In this document: one piece after another, positions 1-9,766 of the stretch | How the letters are laid out: each line of letters opens with the position of its first letter | Position numbering within the stretch: the first letter of the stretch is position 1 | DNA from: Enterococcus florum | Lineage (GTDB): Bacteria > Bacillota > Bacilli > Lactobacillales > Enterococcaceae | Direction: 5' to 3' | Assembly: GCF_004309355.1 (NCBI RefSeq) | Contig: NZ_BJCC01000012.1 | Location: forward strand, 111,688 to 175,687 | Length of the DNA: 64,000 nt | Position numbers and translations under genes: made by a program | Notes under the pieces: model-generated | The model's input: only the letters and a program-made list of their open reading frames with translations | Databases searched by the model: none | What the model was told of the DNA's origin: nothing

Positions 1-1
1 A

Positions 2-244
2 CCTTTGCATCATCCCAATGAATCTCCTAGGACATTCGGATCAAAAAAAGAATACCGTAAAAAGGGAACTGTCATCAATCATTTTTATGAGAAATTATTT
101 CTTTTGCAAGCAAGTATGAACACGGTCAAAGGAAAAGCAGAAGCACAGAGAAGAACAAAAATCATGGAAGATTTTCTTGGAGAGTTTTACTTAGAATGGG
201 ACGGGGATCTTCCTGAGATTGACAAAAATGAAAAGAAAATTTGA
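2..244 (+). CDS. C-terminal part of an HD-domain phosphohydrolase (YpgQ/YedJ-like), cut by the window edge
   Basis: The frame is open from the first bases of the window, so the start lies outside it. The visible 80 residues contain the stretch HFYEKLFLL, then an NTVKGKAEAQRR helix and an FYLEWDGDLP tail. This resembles the end of YpgQ/YedJ-type HD-superfamily hydrolases, which typically finish with HFYEKL..MNT...FYAEW. The HD metal-binding motifs would be upstream and cannot be checked. Substrates of this subfamily are poorly defined. The assignment rests on C-terminal similarity recalled from the family only. Confidence 0.6.
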   Translation, partial: PLHHPNESPRTFGSKKEYRKKGTVINHFYEKLFLLQASMNTVKGKAEAQRRTKIMEDFLGEFYLEWDGDLPEIDKNEKKI

Positions 245-326
245 AAAAAAAGAGATAAAAAGCAAATGAATGTTTCTTTTTCAGCCTTTTTCGTATAATT
301 GAAAGTGCTTGGAAAGGAGCATGAGA

Positions 327-671
327 ATGTTGAACAGACAAATGATCGAACCAAAGAAAATGTTGAACATCCTCTCAACTCTTCGCGAAGGCTTTTTTGC
401 GATTCGCTGCCAGCTGTCGAGAAAGACTTACCAAGTTCTTTTGTACAAATATGAAAAAGATTATTTCCTGCTGAAAAATCCTTATTTGTTCCATTTGTTA
501 ATGGACAGAAATGCTTATTATTGGAATGATCAGGAAATATTAGACAGCATAGAAGCAACCTTTGATGAAAATCAGTATTATCCTACCTCAAAAGAGTGGG
601 TTGAACTAGATCTATCAACATTAAAATTAAAGGAAAACGTGGAGATTGAGTGGTTCCAGTTTGAAGACTAG
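327..671 (+). CDS. Small cytoplasmic protein of unknown function
   Basis: A 114-residue protein that I do not recognise. I place the start at the ATG at 327, 7 bases after a GGAG at 316-319. The in-frame ATG at 321 is too close to that site. A TATAAT -10 lies at 294-299 with no clear -35. The protein has no membrane segment. It is rich in Tyr, Phe and Leu (YQVLLYKYEKDYFLLKN) with an acidic C-terminus. Its stop codon lies inside the stem of the following terminator, so it is probably a single-gene transcript. Confidence 0.6.
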   Translation: MLNRQMIEPKKMLNILSTLREGFFAIRCQLSRKTYQVLLYKYEKDYFLLKNPYLFHLLMDRNAYYWNDQEILDSIEATFDENQYYPTSKEWVELDLSTLKLKENVEIEWFQFED

Positions 672-694
672 CAAATAGAAGCTAGTCTTTTTTT
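666..694. terminator. Rho-independent terminator shared by convergent genes
   Basis: Stem GACTAGC / GCTAGTC with an 8-base loop, followed by seven T on the plus strand. The stop codons of both flanking genes (plus strand to 671, minus strand to 682) are built into the stem, so it can serve both directions. Confidence 0.85.
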
Positions 695-996
695 CTGAAC
701 TGTTTAAATAGAAAATAAAAATTGATGATGGTTAAAACACTTCCTATCGCTAGAGGAATCAGCAAAAGGCGCTGCGTGTAGTTAAAAGATTCTTTAAAGT
801 CTTTTAAAGAGTTCCCTAAAAGAACAGTTTGGCTGTAGCGATACACTTGGTAGCTGAAAGTCGTTAAAAAGACTGAAATTAAAGCCAAGACAAAGCGTCG
901 ATAATCTGCGTATTTCTTATTGCGTATCAGTGAAACAATAAGATAGCCTACCAATAGACCAATTGGTACACCAAAGGCAAATGTAGGGTTAAGCAT
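682..996 (-). CDS. Small integral membrane protein, unknown function
   Basis: A 104-residue protein with three predicted membrane segments, at about residues 5-25, 35-55 and 75-97, and a basic C-terminus (FRKKD). On the minus strand the ATG is preceded by AGGAGG at about 8 bases, which fixes the start. No catalytic motif is visible and I cannot name the family. It stands alone between a bidirectional terminator and the divergent VanZ/RDD gene. Confidence 0.65.
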   Translation of the reverse strand: MLNPTFAFGVPIGLLVGYLIVSLIRNKKYADYRRFVLALISVFLTTFSYQVYRYSQTVLLGNSLKDFKESFNYTQRLLLIPLAIGSVLTIINFYFLFKQFRKKD

Positions 997-1149
997 TTAA
1001 TCCCTCCTGGATACAATAGAATAGTTTGACTTTATGGACTGAAAGATCCTACTTACAGTATTTGATAAAAGTGACCGTTTCGTCAAGAGAAAACAACAAA
1101 TTTGTCAGAAGAAGGAAAGTTCAGTAGAGTAAAAATCGAGGTGAGACCT

Positions 1150-2331
1150 ATGAACAGCTACACGTATCCTATCCACATCGCTTTGATTGTATTCCCCTTT
1201 TTAGCATTAGTGATTACAATTCCCATTTTACTTTATTACTATCACAAATATGGTACTCTAGGAAAATTGAGAAGTTTAGTGTTGTATTCATTCGTTTTTT
1301 ATTTGATTAGTGCATATTTCTTAGTCATATTACCACTGCCGAGCATTAATGAAGTAGCGGAAATGACTGGACCAACATACCAATTGCATTTAGGAGAATC
1401 TTTGCAAAATTTTCTCAGCCAAACGGTTCTGAGGATTAATCAGCCAGACACCTATTTGCCAGCCCTTCGACAATCGGTTTTTTTGGAGCCGGTCTTTAAT
1501 ATTTTTTTAGTGTTTCCATTTGGTATTTACGGTCGTTATTATTTCCGTTTTTCTTGGAAAAAGACCATCTTTTTAAGCTTTTGTTTGTCTCTTTTCTTTG
1601 AGCTGACTCAATTGAGCGGTCTGTACTTCATTTATCCAAGACCTTATCGCTTGTTTGATGTCAATGATTTGCTGCACAATACACTTGGCGGTGCCTTGGG
1701 ATATTTCTGTGCCCCATTGTTTACCTTCTTTTTGCCTACACGCAGTGAATTGGATCACGAATCCTTCGAAAAAGGCAAACAAGTTACTTTGTTGCGCAGA
1801 GCAGCAGCAGCCATTGTTGATTGGTTTTTGCTTGATTTATTCCAGACAGTCTTTAATATCACGGCAGTATATGTACCTGAACTCAGGAATTCTGACTTGT
1901 TGACAGGAGATATCGGAGAGGTAACAAGCAATTTGTTAAAAATTGTCCTCTATTTTATGATAGGGTCTTATCTTATGCATGGGCAAACACTAGGTAAAAA
2001 GCTGGTGAAAATCAAGGTTGAGGAAATTGGGAAGCCTCGTGTTCAATTATGGGCTTTAGTCAAACGATACAGTGCGTTTTATTTATTGTTGTTCGTGACT
2101 AGTCAAATTTTTCAATTCAGCTGGTCGCAGCTGGTCAATACAACCAATCATCGCCTATTTATCGCTTATATGACATTTGGTTTGATCAGTTTGGGAATTT
2201 TACTTTTATTTACCTTCAACTTGTTGTATGCTCTCATAAGGAGAAAACACCGCTTATTCCATGAAAAAGTTAGTCACACGTATACAGTCAGTACGGTAAA
2301 AGAGAAAGAGGTAAAACATGCAGACATTTGA
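1150..2331 (+). CDS. VanZ-like and RDD-domain membrane protein
   Basis: A multi-pass membrane protein. Residues ~1-200 resemble the VanZ family (N-terminal helices, then the NIFLVFPFGIYGRYYF region and a conserved DVNDLLHNTLGGALGY segment). Residues ~220-380 look like an RDD domain (RRAAAAIVDWFLLD at its start, LGKKLVKIKV later). VanZ-like proteins have been tied to glycopeptide tolerance and envelope functions, but the biochemical role is unknown. I prefer the ATG at 1150 because GAGGTGAG stands just upstream. A longer reading frame reaches a TTG at 1102. The 3' end overlaps cshB by 14 bases, so the two genes are probably translationally coupled. Confidence 0.75.
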   Translation: MNSYTYPIHIALIVFPFLALVITIPILLYYYHKYGTLGKLRSLVLYSFVFYLISAYFLVILPLPSINEVAEMTGPTYQLHLGESLQNFLSQTVLRINQPDTYLPALRQSVFLEPVFNIFLVFPFGIYGRYYFRFSWKKTIFLSFCLSLFFELTQLSGLYFIYPRPYRLFDVNDLLHNTLGGALGYFCAPLFTFFLPTRSELDHESFEKGKQVTLLRRAAAAIVDWFLLDLFQTVFNITAVYVPELRNSDLLTGDIGEVTSNLLKIVLYFMIGSYLMHGQTLGKKLVKIKVEEIGKPRVQLWALVKRYSAFYLLLFVTSQIFQFSWSQLVNTTNHRLFIAYMTFGLISLGILLLFTFNLLYALIRRKHRLFHEKVSHTYTVSTVKEKEVKHADI

Positions 2332-3667
2332 TTCCTTTCATTTAAAGCCTTTTATTATAAAAGCTATTGAAGAAAAGAACTTTACACAGCCAACCGCTGT
2401 TCAAGAAAAATTGATTCCGTTGATCCAAAAGGGAAAAAATATCGTTGGTCAATCACAAACCGGCTCAGGGAAAACCCATACATTTTTGTTGCCTTTGTTA
2501 AATCAAGTCGATGGAACGAGAGATGAAGTTCAGGTAGTCATTACTGCGCCTAGTCGTGAATTGGCTACACAAATTTATCAGGCAACGGTTCAAATCACTA
2601 AGCATTCTTCCATTGAACTAAGAGTCACAAATTATGTCGGTGGGACAGATAAACAGCGGCAATTAGAAAAGCTCCAAACTCACCAGCCGCATATAGTGAT
2701 CGGTACACCGGGACGCATCTTAGATATGATGAATGAGCAAGCGTTAAAAGTTCATACAGCGAACTATTTTGTTGTCGATGAAGCAGATATGACATTAGAT
2801 ATGGGCTTTCTTTCGGAGGTAGATCAGATCGCTGGTCGATTGCCTAAGCATTTGCAGATGCTGGTGTTTTCAGCAACAATTCCTGAAAAACTTCGGCCCT
2901 TCTTATTGAAATATATGGAAAATCCGGTGATTGAAGAGATCAAAGCACAAGCAGTGATTTCCGATACGATCGACAATTGGTTGATTTCGACGAAGGGAAA
3001 AGACAGCAATCAGTTGATTTTACAGTTGCTAACGATTGGTCATCCGTATCTAGCTATCGTTTTTGCAAATACCAAGCAACGAGTAGATGAGATTTCCGAT
3101 TATCTAAAATCACAGGGGTTGAAAATCGCCAAGATCCACGGAGACATCACACCTCGTGAACGTAAACGAGTCATGCGTCAGGTACAGAATTTGGAGTATC
3201 AATTTGTAGTCGCCACGGATCTTGCTGCTCGAGGAATTGATATCGAAGGTGTCTCACATGTAATCAACGCTGAAGTCCCTCACGAATTGGATTTCTTTAT
3301 TCATCGAGTGGGTCGTACCGGTAGAAACGGATTGAGCGGAACGGCGATCACCTTGTACGATCCTAGTGATGAACAAATGATCAGTCAAATCGAAGCACTA
3401 GGGATTTCCTTTGAACCAAAGGAAATCAAAAATGGTGAAATCGTCGACACTTATGATCGAAATCGTCGTAAAAAGCGCGAAAAAAATAAAGATGAATTAG
3501 ACCCCACGTTGATCGGGTTAGTCAAAAAGAAAAAGAAAAAAATCAAGCCCGGCTATAAGAAGAAAATTGATCGCGCGATCTCAGAATCAAACAAACAAAA
3601 AAGACGCGTCGCTCGAAGACAAGATCAGCGGACTCTTCGCAAAAACAAAAAGAATTCGAATCAATAA
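2318..3667 (+). CDS. cshB: DEAD-box RNA helicase CshB
   Basis: A 449-residue ATP-dependent RNA helicase, close to the usual CshB length. Motifs in order: Q motif around Q29, Walker A SQTGSGKT (K52), DEAD at 154-157 within VVDEADMTLDMGF, SAT at 185-187, and HRVGRTGR from about 329. The C-terminal ~70 residues are extremely Lys/Arg-rich (runs such as KKKKKKIK), a typical RNA-binding tail. CshB-type helicases act in cold adaptation, ribosome assembly and mRNA turnover. The start overlaps the end of the membrane-protein gene upstream and has AGAGG as ribosome binding site. A strong terminator follows directly. Confidence 0.9.
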   Translation: MQTFDSFHLKPFIIKAIEEKNFTQPTAVQEKLIPLIQKGKNIVGQSQTGSGKTHTFLLPLLNQVDGTRDEVQVVITAPSRELATQIYQATVQITKHSSIELRVTNYVGGTDKQRQLEKLQTHQPHIVIGTPGRILDMMNEQALKVHTANYFVVDEADMTLDMGFLSEVDQIAGRLPKHLQMLVFSATIPEKLRPFLLKYMENPVIEEIKAQAVISDTIDNWLISTKGKDSNQLILQLLTIGHPYLAIVFANTKQRVDEISDYLKSQGLKIAKIHGDITPRERKRVMRQVQNLEYQFVVATDLAARGIDIEGVSHVINAEVPHELDFFIHRVGRTGRNGLSGTAITLYDPSDEQMISQIEALGISFEPKEIKNGEIVDTYDRNRRKKREKNKDELDPTLIGLVKKKKKKIKPGYKKKIDRAISESNKQKRRVARRQDQRTLRKNKKNSNQ

Positions 3668-3668
3668 C

Positions 3669-3693
3669 GACTCAGCTTCGGCTGAGTCTTTTT
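3669..3693 (+). terminator. Terminator after cshB
   Basis: Perfect 8-bp stem GACTCAGC / GCTGAGTC closed by a TTCG tetraloop and followed by TTTTT. Confidence 0.95.
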
Positions 3694-3811
3694 AAGTTGT
3701 AAAAAAACAACGAAAAAGAACTTTTGCTAAATATTTCCCTCATTTTGCTCAGTGATTCTTTACTTAGTGGTATAATTCTAGCATAAGAAAACAAAGGAGG
3801 AGACGCGTTCT

Positions 3812-4864
3812 ATGAACCTCATTGATCAATTGGATTGGTCGTATTGGAAACGCCTAAGCGATAAAGATAAACGAACACTATTTGGCCAAGTTTTAATGTA
3901 TTTTGTCAGTCCTTTGAAGCGGATCACAGAGATCGAACTAAAGGAATATGAATTGTACGGTATCAAGTGCCAAACCTTTGAATTATGTATCGACGAAGAG
4001 GAATTCGTATTCATTCCGGGAAACCGTGATGCGATCCTTGGCTGGAATTTGGGGACAAAAGGCTTGTCATTGCTTGAAACAGCACCAAATTCCCCCCACG
4101 TTAAAATTCCTGAAAGATTACAGACTCGCTATAATTTGCTGGACGTGGCCTCTTTGGCAGAATACATCAATGAAAAGACGACCAGTCTGAGAAAAGTTAA
4201 AATTCCACCGATGTTTGTGCAGCGTTACCCGCTACCTGCTGGCACCGATTATTTAGGCATATATAATGCTGTCAATGGCAGTTTTACTGGCGAAGCGGAT
4301 CAATTTGTTGCCTTTGAAAGTGAGATTCGGGATTTGCTTTGTCCAAACTTAAGCCCTTCGGAAAGTATCCGCTGGAGTTTTCCGAAAAATCTCTTAAAAG
4401 AAAATCATTGGTATATGGATTTAGTTCCCAACAGCGACTGCTATTATGTTTACAGCCACAAACGTCATACGTATACATCTTTGCGAAAAGAGATCCGCAG
4501 CCAAAACTTTGATCTCTTGACCGAAGATCAGTGGGAATATGCCAATGGTGCTGGCAGTCGACGTCTTTTTCGCTGGGGCAATGATTTAAATATCCATGAC
4601 CCTTATCGTGGAAAGTCCATTCGAAATATGATGAATGGCCAAAATATGTTCGGCCTGTTTTTTGACACTTCAATGGAACGCTATGAAATCACAGAAGATC
4701 CGGGTGTATTAAAATTGACCGCTGAACAAGAAAATACAGGAATTCCGATCGTTGACAAGCTGGCGTTGTCCTCGTATTACTCACCGGATAAAACCCTGCT
4801 GCACGAGGAGATCCTCTCTCCTAAAGAGTATCTTTATCGTAAAGCAATCCTAGTCAAAATTTAA
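3812..4864 (+). CDS. FGE/SUMF1-like domain protein, probably non-catalytic, unknown role
   Basis: A 350-residue soluble protein. The stretch LLTEDQWEYANGAGSRRLFRWGND (residues ~236-258, contains LLTE..WEYA and RWGN) matches the core signature of the formylglycine-generating-enzyme fold, also found in C-type-lectin-like and EgtB-like proteins. The C-terminal third has no cysteine, so the paired catalytic cysteines of true FGE are absent. I therefore infer a binding or structural role. The start has GGAGGAG about 10 bases upstream, and a TATAAT lies at 3771-3776. It stands alone, followed by the alaS promoter. No sulfatase is nearby. Confidence 0.6.
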   Translation: MNLIDQLDWSYWKRLSDKDKRTLFGQVLMYFVSPLKRITEIELKEYELYGIKCQTFELCIDEEEFVFIPGNRDAILGWNLGTKGLSLLETAPNSPHVKIPERLQTRYNLLDVASLAEYINEKTTSLRKVKIPPMFVQRYPLPAGTDYLGIYNAVNGSFTGEADQFVAFESEIRDLLCPNLSPSESIRWSFPKNLLKENHWYMDLVPNSDCYYVYSHKRHTYTSLRKEIRSQNFDLLTEDQWEYANGAGSRRLFRWGNDLNIHDPYRGKSIRNMMNGQNMFGLFFDTSMERYEITEDPGVLKLTAEQENTGIPIVDKLALSSYYSPDKTLLHEEILSPKEYLYRKAILVKI

Positions 4865-4872
4865 ACTGAGAA

Positions 4873-4901
4873 TTGACTTTTGTGTCGGTTTCTCCTATAC
4901 T
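4873..4901 (+). promoter_or_regulatory. Sigma-A promoter of the alaS T-box leader
   Basis: TTGACT at 4873-4878 and TATACT at 4896-4901, separated by exactly 17 bases. It starts a ~230-base leader. Confidence 0.8.
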
Positions 4902-4907
4902 TTCAAT

Positions 4908-5116
4908 CAGGATATGGTTTATTGAGCTACTTTTACAGAAAATACGACGTTTGTTGAGAGTCGTGTACAGCAGTCAATGGATCGCTCCCTGTTACAATTG
5001 GTTGAAAAATCAACGCTGCTCAGCGTTAACGAGCTGAAGAGGTAATGATCAACTATCATTGCAACCAAGGTGGTACCGCGAATGTTCGTCCTTGGATGCA
5101 GTGGTAGTTTTTTTAT
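4908..5116 (+). promoter_or_regulatory. T-box leader controlling alaS
   Basis: The canonical T-box sequence AAGGTGGTACCGCG lies at 5067-5080. It sits in the ascending side of a long terminator: CTATCATTGCAACCAAGG from 5053 pairs with CCTTGGATGCAGTGGTAG ending at 5106, then seven T. T-box RNAs read the charging state of the cognate tRNA, so uncharged tRNA-Ala should stabilise the antiterminator and let alaS be transcribed. I could not fix the specifier codon with certainty. GCT triplets at 4985 and 5033 are candidates. The leader start is inferred from the promoter. Confidence 0.9.
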
Positions 5117-5139
5117 TTTTTAAGAAGAGAGGAATAAAG

Positions 5140-7773
5140 ATGAAACAATTAAGCAGTGCACAAATTCGCCAGATGTTTTTAGACTTTTTTAAATCAAAGG
5201 GACACATGGTGGAGCCAAGTGCCTCATTAGTACCTGTCAACGACCCGTCGCTGTTGTGGATCAATTCGGGTGTCGCAACGATGAAAAAATATTTTGATGG
5301 TTCTGTCGTGCCTGAAAATCCACGGATCGCAAACGCTCAAAAATCGATTCGAACAAACGATATTGAAAATGTTGGAAAGACTGCCCGTCACCATACGATG
5401 TTTGAGATGTTAGGAAACTTTTCAATCGGGGACTACTTTAAAACCGAAGCCATTCACTGGGCTTGGGAATTCTTGACTTCTCCAGAATGGATCGACTTTG
5501 ATCCAGAAAAGCTTTACGTGACCGTTTATCCAGAAGATGCTGAAGCAAAACGAATCTGGCTAGAAGAGGTTGGATTGCCAAAAGGCCATGTAGTAGAGGT
5601 TGCCGATAATTTTTGGGATTTAGGCGTTGGACCGAGCGGGCCGGACTCTGAAATTTTTTATGATCGCGGTGAATCGTTTAATGATTTAGCAGAGGACGAT
5701 CCCGAAAACTATCCAGGTGGAGAAAATGAGCGGTACTTGGAAATTTGGAATCTAGTGTTCTCTGAATTTAATCACAAACCTGACAACACGTACGAACCGC
5801 TTCCGCATCAAAATATTGATACAGGAATGGGCTTGGAACGAATGGTCTCGATCATTCAAGATGCCCCTACAAATTTTGAAACGGACCTTTTTTTACCAAT
5901 TATCGAAAAAACTGAACAGTTGAGCGGAAAAAAATACGGGTCAGATAAGACATTGGATATTTCATTTAAGGTGATTGCTGACCATATTCGTTCTCTGGCA
6001 TTTGCGATCGGTGACGGAGCGTTGCCTTCAAACGAGGGCCGTGGTTATGTCTTGCGCCGTCTGCTGCGCAGAGCAGTAATGCACGGTAAAAAGCTAGGAA
6101 TTAATGAAGCCTTTTTGTACCAACTTGTACCAATCGTCGGTAAGATCATGGTCAGCTTCTACCCAGAAGTGCAGCAGCAAAGTGAGTTCATCCAAAAGGT
6201 TGTTCGTACAGAAGAGGAACGTTTCCATGAAACCATCAATGAAGGGCTGACAATGCTAAATGACGTCCTGGCAGAACTAAAAGCGGACAATAAATCCACA
6301 CTTGACGGCAAAGTGATTTTCAAGCTGTATGATACATTTGGCTTCCCTGTAGAATTGACAGAAGAGGTCGCTGAGGACGAAGGTCTAAAAGTGGATCACG
6401 AAGGCTTTGAAGTCGAAATGCAGGCTCAAAAAGAGCGCGCACGAGCGGCTCGCACTACCGAAACCTCGATGGGGGTTCAAACAGCCTTGCTGGGCGAAAT
6501 CAAAGTAAAAAGCGAATTCGTCGGATACGACCAACTAGAAGTTGAAAGTAAATTATCGATCATTATCCAAAACGATGCAGTCATTGAACAAACGAGTCCA
6601 GGTACAGCGCAATTGATTTTTGCCAAGACGCCTTTCTATGCAGAAATGGGTGGGCAGGTTGCAGACCACGGTGTGATTACAGATACCTCAGGTGAGATCG
6701 TGGCGACAGTGATTGACGTTCAAAAAGCACCGAACGGACAGCCTTTACACAAAGTAGAAGTTGCTAAGCCTTTGACGACTGGAGAAAACTACTTCCTGCA
6801 AGTTGATGCTGCAAGAAGAAATAAAATTCTTAAAAATCATACCGCTACCCATTTACTGCATAAGGCCCTTAAAGAGGTATTAGGGGATCATGCCAATCAA
6901 GCGGGTTCCTTAGTCGCTCCAAAACATTTGCGTTTTGACTTCACCCACTTTGGACAAGTCACTCCAGATGAGTTGAAGAATATGGAGAAAATCGTGAACC
7001 AACGTATTTGGGAGGCCATTCCAGTTGTGACCATCGAAACAGATATTGATACAGCTAAAAATATGGGTGCGATGGCTTTGTTTGGTGAAAAATATGGACA
7101 TGATGTTCGAGTGGTCAACATTGGTGATTGGTCGATCGAGCTATGTGGAGGCACTCATGTAATCAATACCGAAGATATCGGTCTTTTCAAAATTGTCTCT
7201 GAATCAGGTATCGGTGCGGGGGTTCGTCGAATCGAGGCATTGACTGGCCAAGAGGCTTATGAGGCATTCCGGCAAGAAGAAGAACGATTACTGGAGATCG
7301 CGCAAATCGTAAAATCACCTCAAATCAAAGAGGTGGTCAGCAAAACAGAACAATTACAGCAACAACTGCGCGAGCTTCAAAAGGAAAATGATCAATTGGC
7401 AACCAAGCTGGCCAATCAGCAAGCGGGAGACATTTTCAAAGATATTAAGGAAATCAATGGGACAACGATTATTACCGCGCAAGTAACTGTGAAGGATATG
7501 AATCAACTGCGGCAAATCGCGGACCAGTGGAAACAAAAAGCAGCTTCTGATGTTCTCGTGTTGGGGACTGCTCAAGGCGAGAAGGTCAATCTTTTAGCTG
7601 CAATGAGTCCAGCAGCGCTTGACAAAGGATTGAAAGCGGGGGACTTGATCAAAGCAATTGCACCGAAAGTCGGCGGCGGTGGTGGCGGTCGGCCAGATAT
7701 GGCACAAGCAGGCGGCAAGAACCCTGCAGGTCTAAACGACGCACTTAGTGAAGCTCTGAACTGGCTTTCTTAA
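5140..7773 (+). CDS. alaS: Alanyl-tRNA synthetase
   Basis: An 877-residue class II synthetase that charges tRNA-Ala. The N-terminal catalytic core contains [25 protein letters not shown] and DTGMGLERM. The editing/zinc region has HTATH (H567, H571) and CGGTH (C669, H673). The C-terminal DHHA1-type tail is Gly-rich ([15 protein letters not shown]). The ATG at 5140 follows AGAGAGGAAT and gives the expected N-terminus ([13 protein letters not shown]). The frame is open further upstream, into the T-box terminator, but that part is leader. Length is normal for the family. Expression should follow tRNA-Ala charging through the T-box. Confidence 0.98.
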   Translation: MKQLSSAQIRQMFLDFFKSKGHMVEPSASLVPVNDPSLLWINSGVATMKKYFDGSVVPENPRIANAQKSIRTNDIENVGKTARHHTMFEMLGNFSIGDYFKTEAIHWAWEFLTSPEWIDFDPEKLYVTVYPEDAEAKRIWLEEVGLPKGHVVEVADNFWDLGVGPSGPDSEIFYDRGESFNDLAEDDPENYPGGENERYLEIWNLVFSEFNHKPDNTYEPLPHQNIDTGMGLERMVSIIQDAPTNFETDLFLPIIEKTEQLSGKKYGSDKTLDISFKVIADHIRSLAFAIGDGALPSNEGRGYVLRRLLRRAVMHGKKLGINEAFLYQLVPIVGKIMVSFYPEVQQQSEFIQKVVRTEEERFHETINEGLTMLNDVLAELKADNKSTLDGKVIFKLYDTFGFPVELTEEVAEDEGLKVDHEGFEVEMQAQKERARAARTTETSMGVQTALLGEIKVKSEFVGYDQLEVESKLSIIIQNDAVIEQTSPGTAQLIFAKTPFYAEMGGQVADHGVITDTSGEIVATVIDVQKAPNGQPLHKVEVAKPLTTGENYFLQVDAARRNKILKNHTATHLLHKALKEVLGDHANQAGSLVAPKHLRFDFTHFGQVTPDELKNMEKIVNQRIWEAIPVVTIETDIDTAKNMGAMALFGEKYGHDVRVVNIGDWSIELCGGTHVINTEDIGLFKIVSESGIGAGVRRIEALTGQEAYEAFRQEEERLLEIAQIVKSPQIKEVVSKTEQLQQQLRELQKENDQLATKLANQQAGDIFKDIKEINGTTIITAQVTVKDMNQLRQIADQWKQKAASDVLVLGTAQGEKVNLLAAMSPAALDKGLKAGDLIKAIAPKVGGGGGGRPDMAQAGGKNPAGLNDALSEALNWLS

Positions 7774-7776
7774 GCA

Positions 7777-7820
7777 AATAACAAGGAAGGTTTGCACTTT
7801 CCTTGTTATTTTTTTATTTT
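7777..7820 (+). terminator. Terminator after alaS
   Basis: AATAACAAGGA / TCCTTGTTATT stem with an apical loop around GGTTTGCACT, followed by a long T-rich tract. Confidence 0.9.
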
Positions 7821-7832
7821 TTATAGTATAAT
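7803..7832 (+). promoter_or_regulatory. Possible cls promoter embedded in the alaS terminator
   Basis: TTGTTA at 7803-7808 and TATAAT at 7827-7832 with an 18-base spacer. The -35 element is part of the descending arm of the alaS terminator. The -10 is strong and the -35 is moderate. Confidence 0.45.
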
Positions 7833-7881
7833 TTTTTAGAAGAATGAGTAATTTTGTGATTATGAGAGAAAGAGGTTTGCT

Positions 7882-9342
7882 ATGAGATTGCTGGAACAAG
7901 GAATTTTTTATCTTTTCGTGATCAATGCGATCATCGCAGGGATCACGGTTTTTCGCAAGCCGCGCAATATCACATCGATTTTGGCTTGGTTGCTGACACT
8001 TATTTTTCTGCCCGTTGTCGGCTTTATTCTATATGCTTTTTGCGGTAGAGGGATTGATGGAGAGACGGTCTATCGTTTGGAGCAGGAAGATGAGAAACGC
8101 ATCAAAGAAATTAGTGATTTCATTGAAGAAGACAATAAACGAGTTCGGCATAATCAACCGGATAAACTTTATCCGACCGCTGAAGCCTTGTCTCACTATT
8201 TCGATCGACGAGATGAATCACCAATCACTGCAAGAAATCAGATCGAGTTTTTCTATGATGGAACAGAGAAGTTTGAACGTTTGTTTGAAGATTTGAGAAA
8301 TGCCAAGAAGAATATTCATGTGGAGTACTATGCTTTTTTCAACGATAAGATCGGCAATCGCTTTTTGCGGATTTTGGAAGAAAAAGCCAAAGAGGGATTA
8401 GAAGTCCGATTGATTTATGATCCATGGGGGTCACCTAAAGCAAATGACGCCTTTTTTTCGACTCTGAAAAAAAATGGAGGAAAGGTCACTGCTTTCATTA
8501 CCTCAAAAAATATTATTGCCAAAACCCGTTTGAATTATCACTTGCACCGAAAGATCGTAGTCATCGATGGAAGCATCGGCTGGACCGGCGGGTTTAATGT
8601 TGGAGATCAATATCTAGGGGAATATGAACGCTTTGGAAATTGGCGCGACACCCATGGGCGTATCGTGGGAACGGCCTCATTTACGTTGCAGGAGATTTTT
8701 CTAAGAGACTGGAATGCTTCCGTTTCTAAGCCGGAGGATCGAATGAAATACTTGTCCGAATACTTTGAGCTGCCTCGTGAAGAGTTTAAAAAAGGGGTTC
8801 CTATGCAGATTGTCGCGGATGGACCAGAGTCAGAGGAATTGATCATCCGAGATGGATTTGTTCGAATGATTTTGGCGGCGGAGAAAAGTGTGTGGATCCA
8901 AAGTCCATATTTGGTTCCAGATGAAACGATGATCTCAGCGATTTTGATCGCGGTACGCTCGGGAATCGATGTTCGAATCATGATCCCGATCATGCCTGAC
9001 CATCCATTTATTTATCGGGCTACACAATACTATGCGAATTTTTTGCATCAGCGTGGCGTGAAAATCTATCATTACAATAATGGCTTTTTGCATGCGAAAA
9101 CAGTCGTTGTGGATAATGAGCTAGCCTCTTTTGGGTCAACCAATCAGGATATCCGCAGCTATGAATTAAACTTTGAAGCCAGTGCCTTCATTTATGATCC
9201 AGCTGTTGCACAACAATTTCGCGAGGTTTTTGAAAGGGATATGGAGGATTGTATCTTATTAACGACTGAAATGATCAAGAAGCAATCGAAATGGTTGACC
9301 TTTAAACAACACTTTTCCAGACTGCTGTCTCCAGTATTATAG
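7882..9342 (+). CDS. cls: Cardiolipin synthase (phospholipase D family)
   Basis: A 486-residue membrane enzyme that joins two phosphatidylglycerol molecules to cardiolipin and glycerol. Two N-terminal membrane helices (about 5-25 and 35-55) precede a catalytic region with two HKD motifs, H222xK224...D229 (HLHRKIVVIDG) and H404xK406...D411 (HAKTVVVDN). Both are intact. The length and layout match bacterial ClsA-type enzymes. The ATG follows AGAAAGAGG. In enterococci, cls changes are linked to daptomycin response (family knowledge); nothing unusual stands out here. The 3' end overlaps the convergent RNase H-like gene by 6 bases. Confidence 0.95.
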   Translation: MRLLEQGIFYLFVINAIIAGITVFRKPRNITSILAWLLTLIFLPVVGFILYAFCGRGIDGETVYRLEQEDEKRIKEISDFIEEDNKRVRHNQPDKLYPTAEALSHYFDRRDESPITARNQIEFFYDGTEKFERLFEDLRNAKKNIHVEYYAFFNDKIGNRFLRILEEKAKEGLEVRLIYDPWGSPKANDAFFSTLKKNGGKVTAFITSKNIIAKTRLNYHLHRKIVVIDGSIGWTGGFNVGDQYLGEYERFGNWRDTHGRIVGTASFTLQEIFLRDWNASVSKPEDRMKYLSEYFELPREEFKKGVPMQIVADGPESEELIIRDGFVRMILAAEKSVWIQSPYLVPDETMISAILIAVRSGIDVRIMIPIMPDHPFIYRATQYYANFLHQRGVKIYHYNNGFLHAKTVVVDNELASFGSTNQDIRSYELNFEASAFIYDPAVAQQFREVFERDMEDCILLTTEMIKKQSKWLTFKQHFSRLLSPVL

Positions 9343-9738
9343 CTTGAGAGATTTCTGCAGGCCTTGTTTCGCCAAATGATCAGCACCTTTATTTTGAGAT
9401 TCTGGGATCCATTGAAGGATCAGCAGGTCAAATTTAGTAGCTAATTCATTAAACTGACTTAAATATGGCTGAAAAGAGTTGTTTTTTGTTTTTCCTTGAT
9501 CTAAAATTTTTATTGCAGTCTTACTGTCAGAATAAAGGAAAATGGATTGTTCTGTTAATTGGTTTTCTATTAAATAATGCAGAGCATATAGGATGATTGA
9601 AAGTTCTGCTGTGTGATTGTCTGTTTCCTTTAACGGAACGGACAATTGCTGCTGTCCCGTATCGGAAACGATCAGAATGCCACCACCGCTTTTTTCTTTT
9701 TGGCCATTTGTTGCGGCATCGGTATAAACTTTTAACAT
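9337..9738 (-). CDS. RNase HI-like protein (reverse-transcriptase-like/YpdQ type)
   Basis: A 133-residue RNase H fold. The acidic residues expected for two-metal catalysis are present: D7 in YTDAAT, E in HTAELS (about 45), D in YSDSKTA (about 70) and D in KGADHLAKQ (about 118). It lacks the basic protrusion of E. coli RNase HI and is shorter, as in the Gram-positive YpdQ-like subgroup, so activity on RNA/DNA hybrids is plausible but unproven. It is convergent with cls (6-base overlap) and its start is 28 bases from the divergent EbsA-like gene. Confidence 0.8.
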   Translation of the reverse strand: MLKVYTDAATNGQKEKSGGGILIVSDTGQQQLSVPLKETDNHTAELSIILYALHYLIENQLTEQSIFLYSDSKTAIKILDQGKTKNNSFQPYLSQFNELATKFDLLILQWIPESQNKGADHLAKQGLQKSLKL

Positions 9739-9766
9739 GAAAAAACCACCTTTTTAGGAGTAGAGT

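Noticed and set aside
4284..4673. A 129-codon antisense frame inside the FGE-like gene.
   Set aside because: Cys/His/Ser-rich shadow without start signals.
5059..5139. A 27-residue N-terminal extension of AlaS.
   Set aside because: It lies in the T-box terminator; the ribosome binding site and family N-terminus point to 5140.
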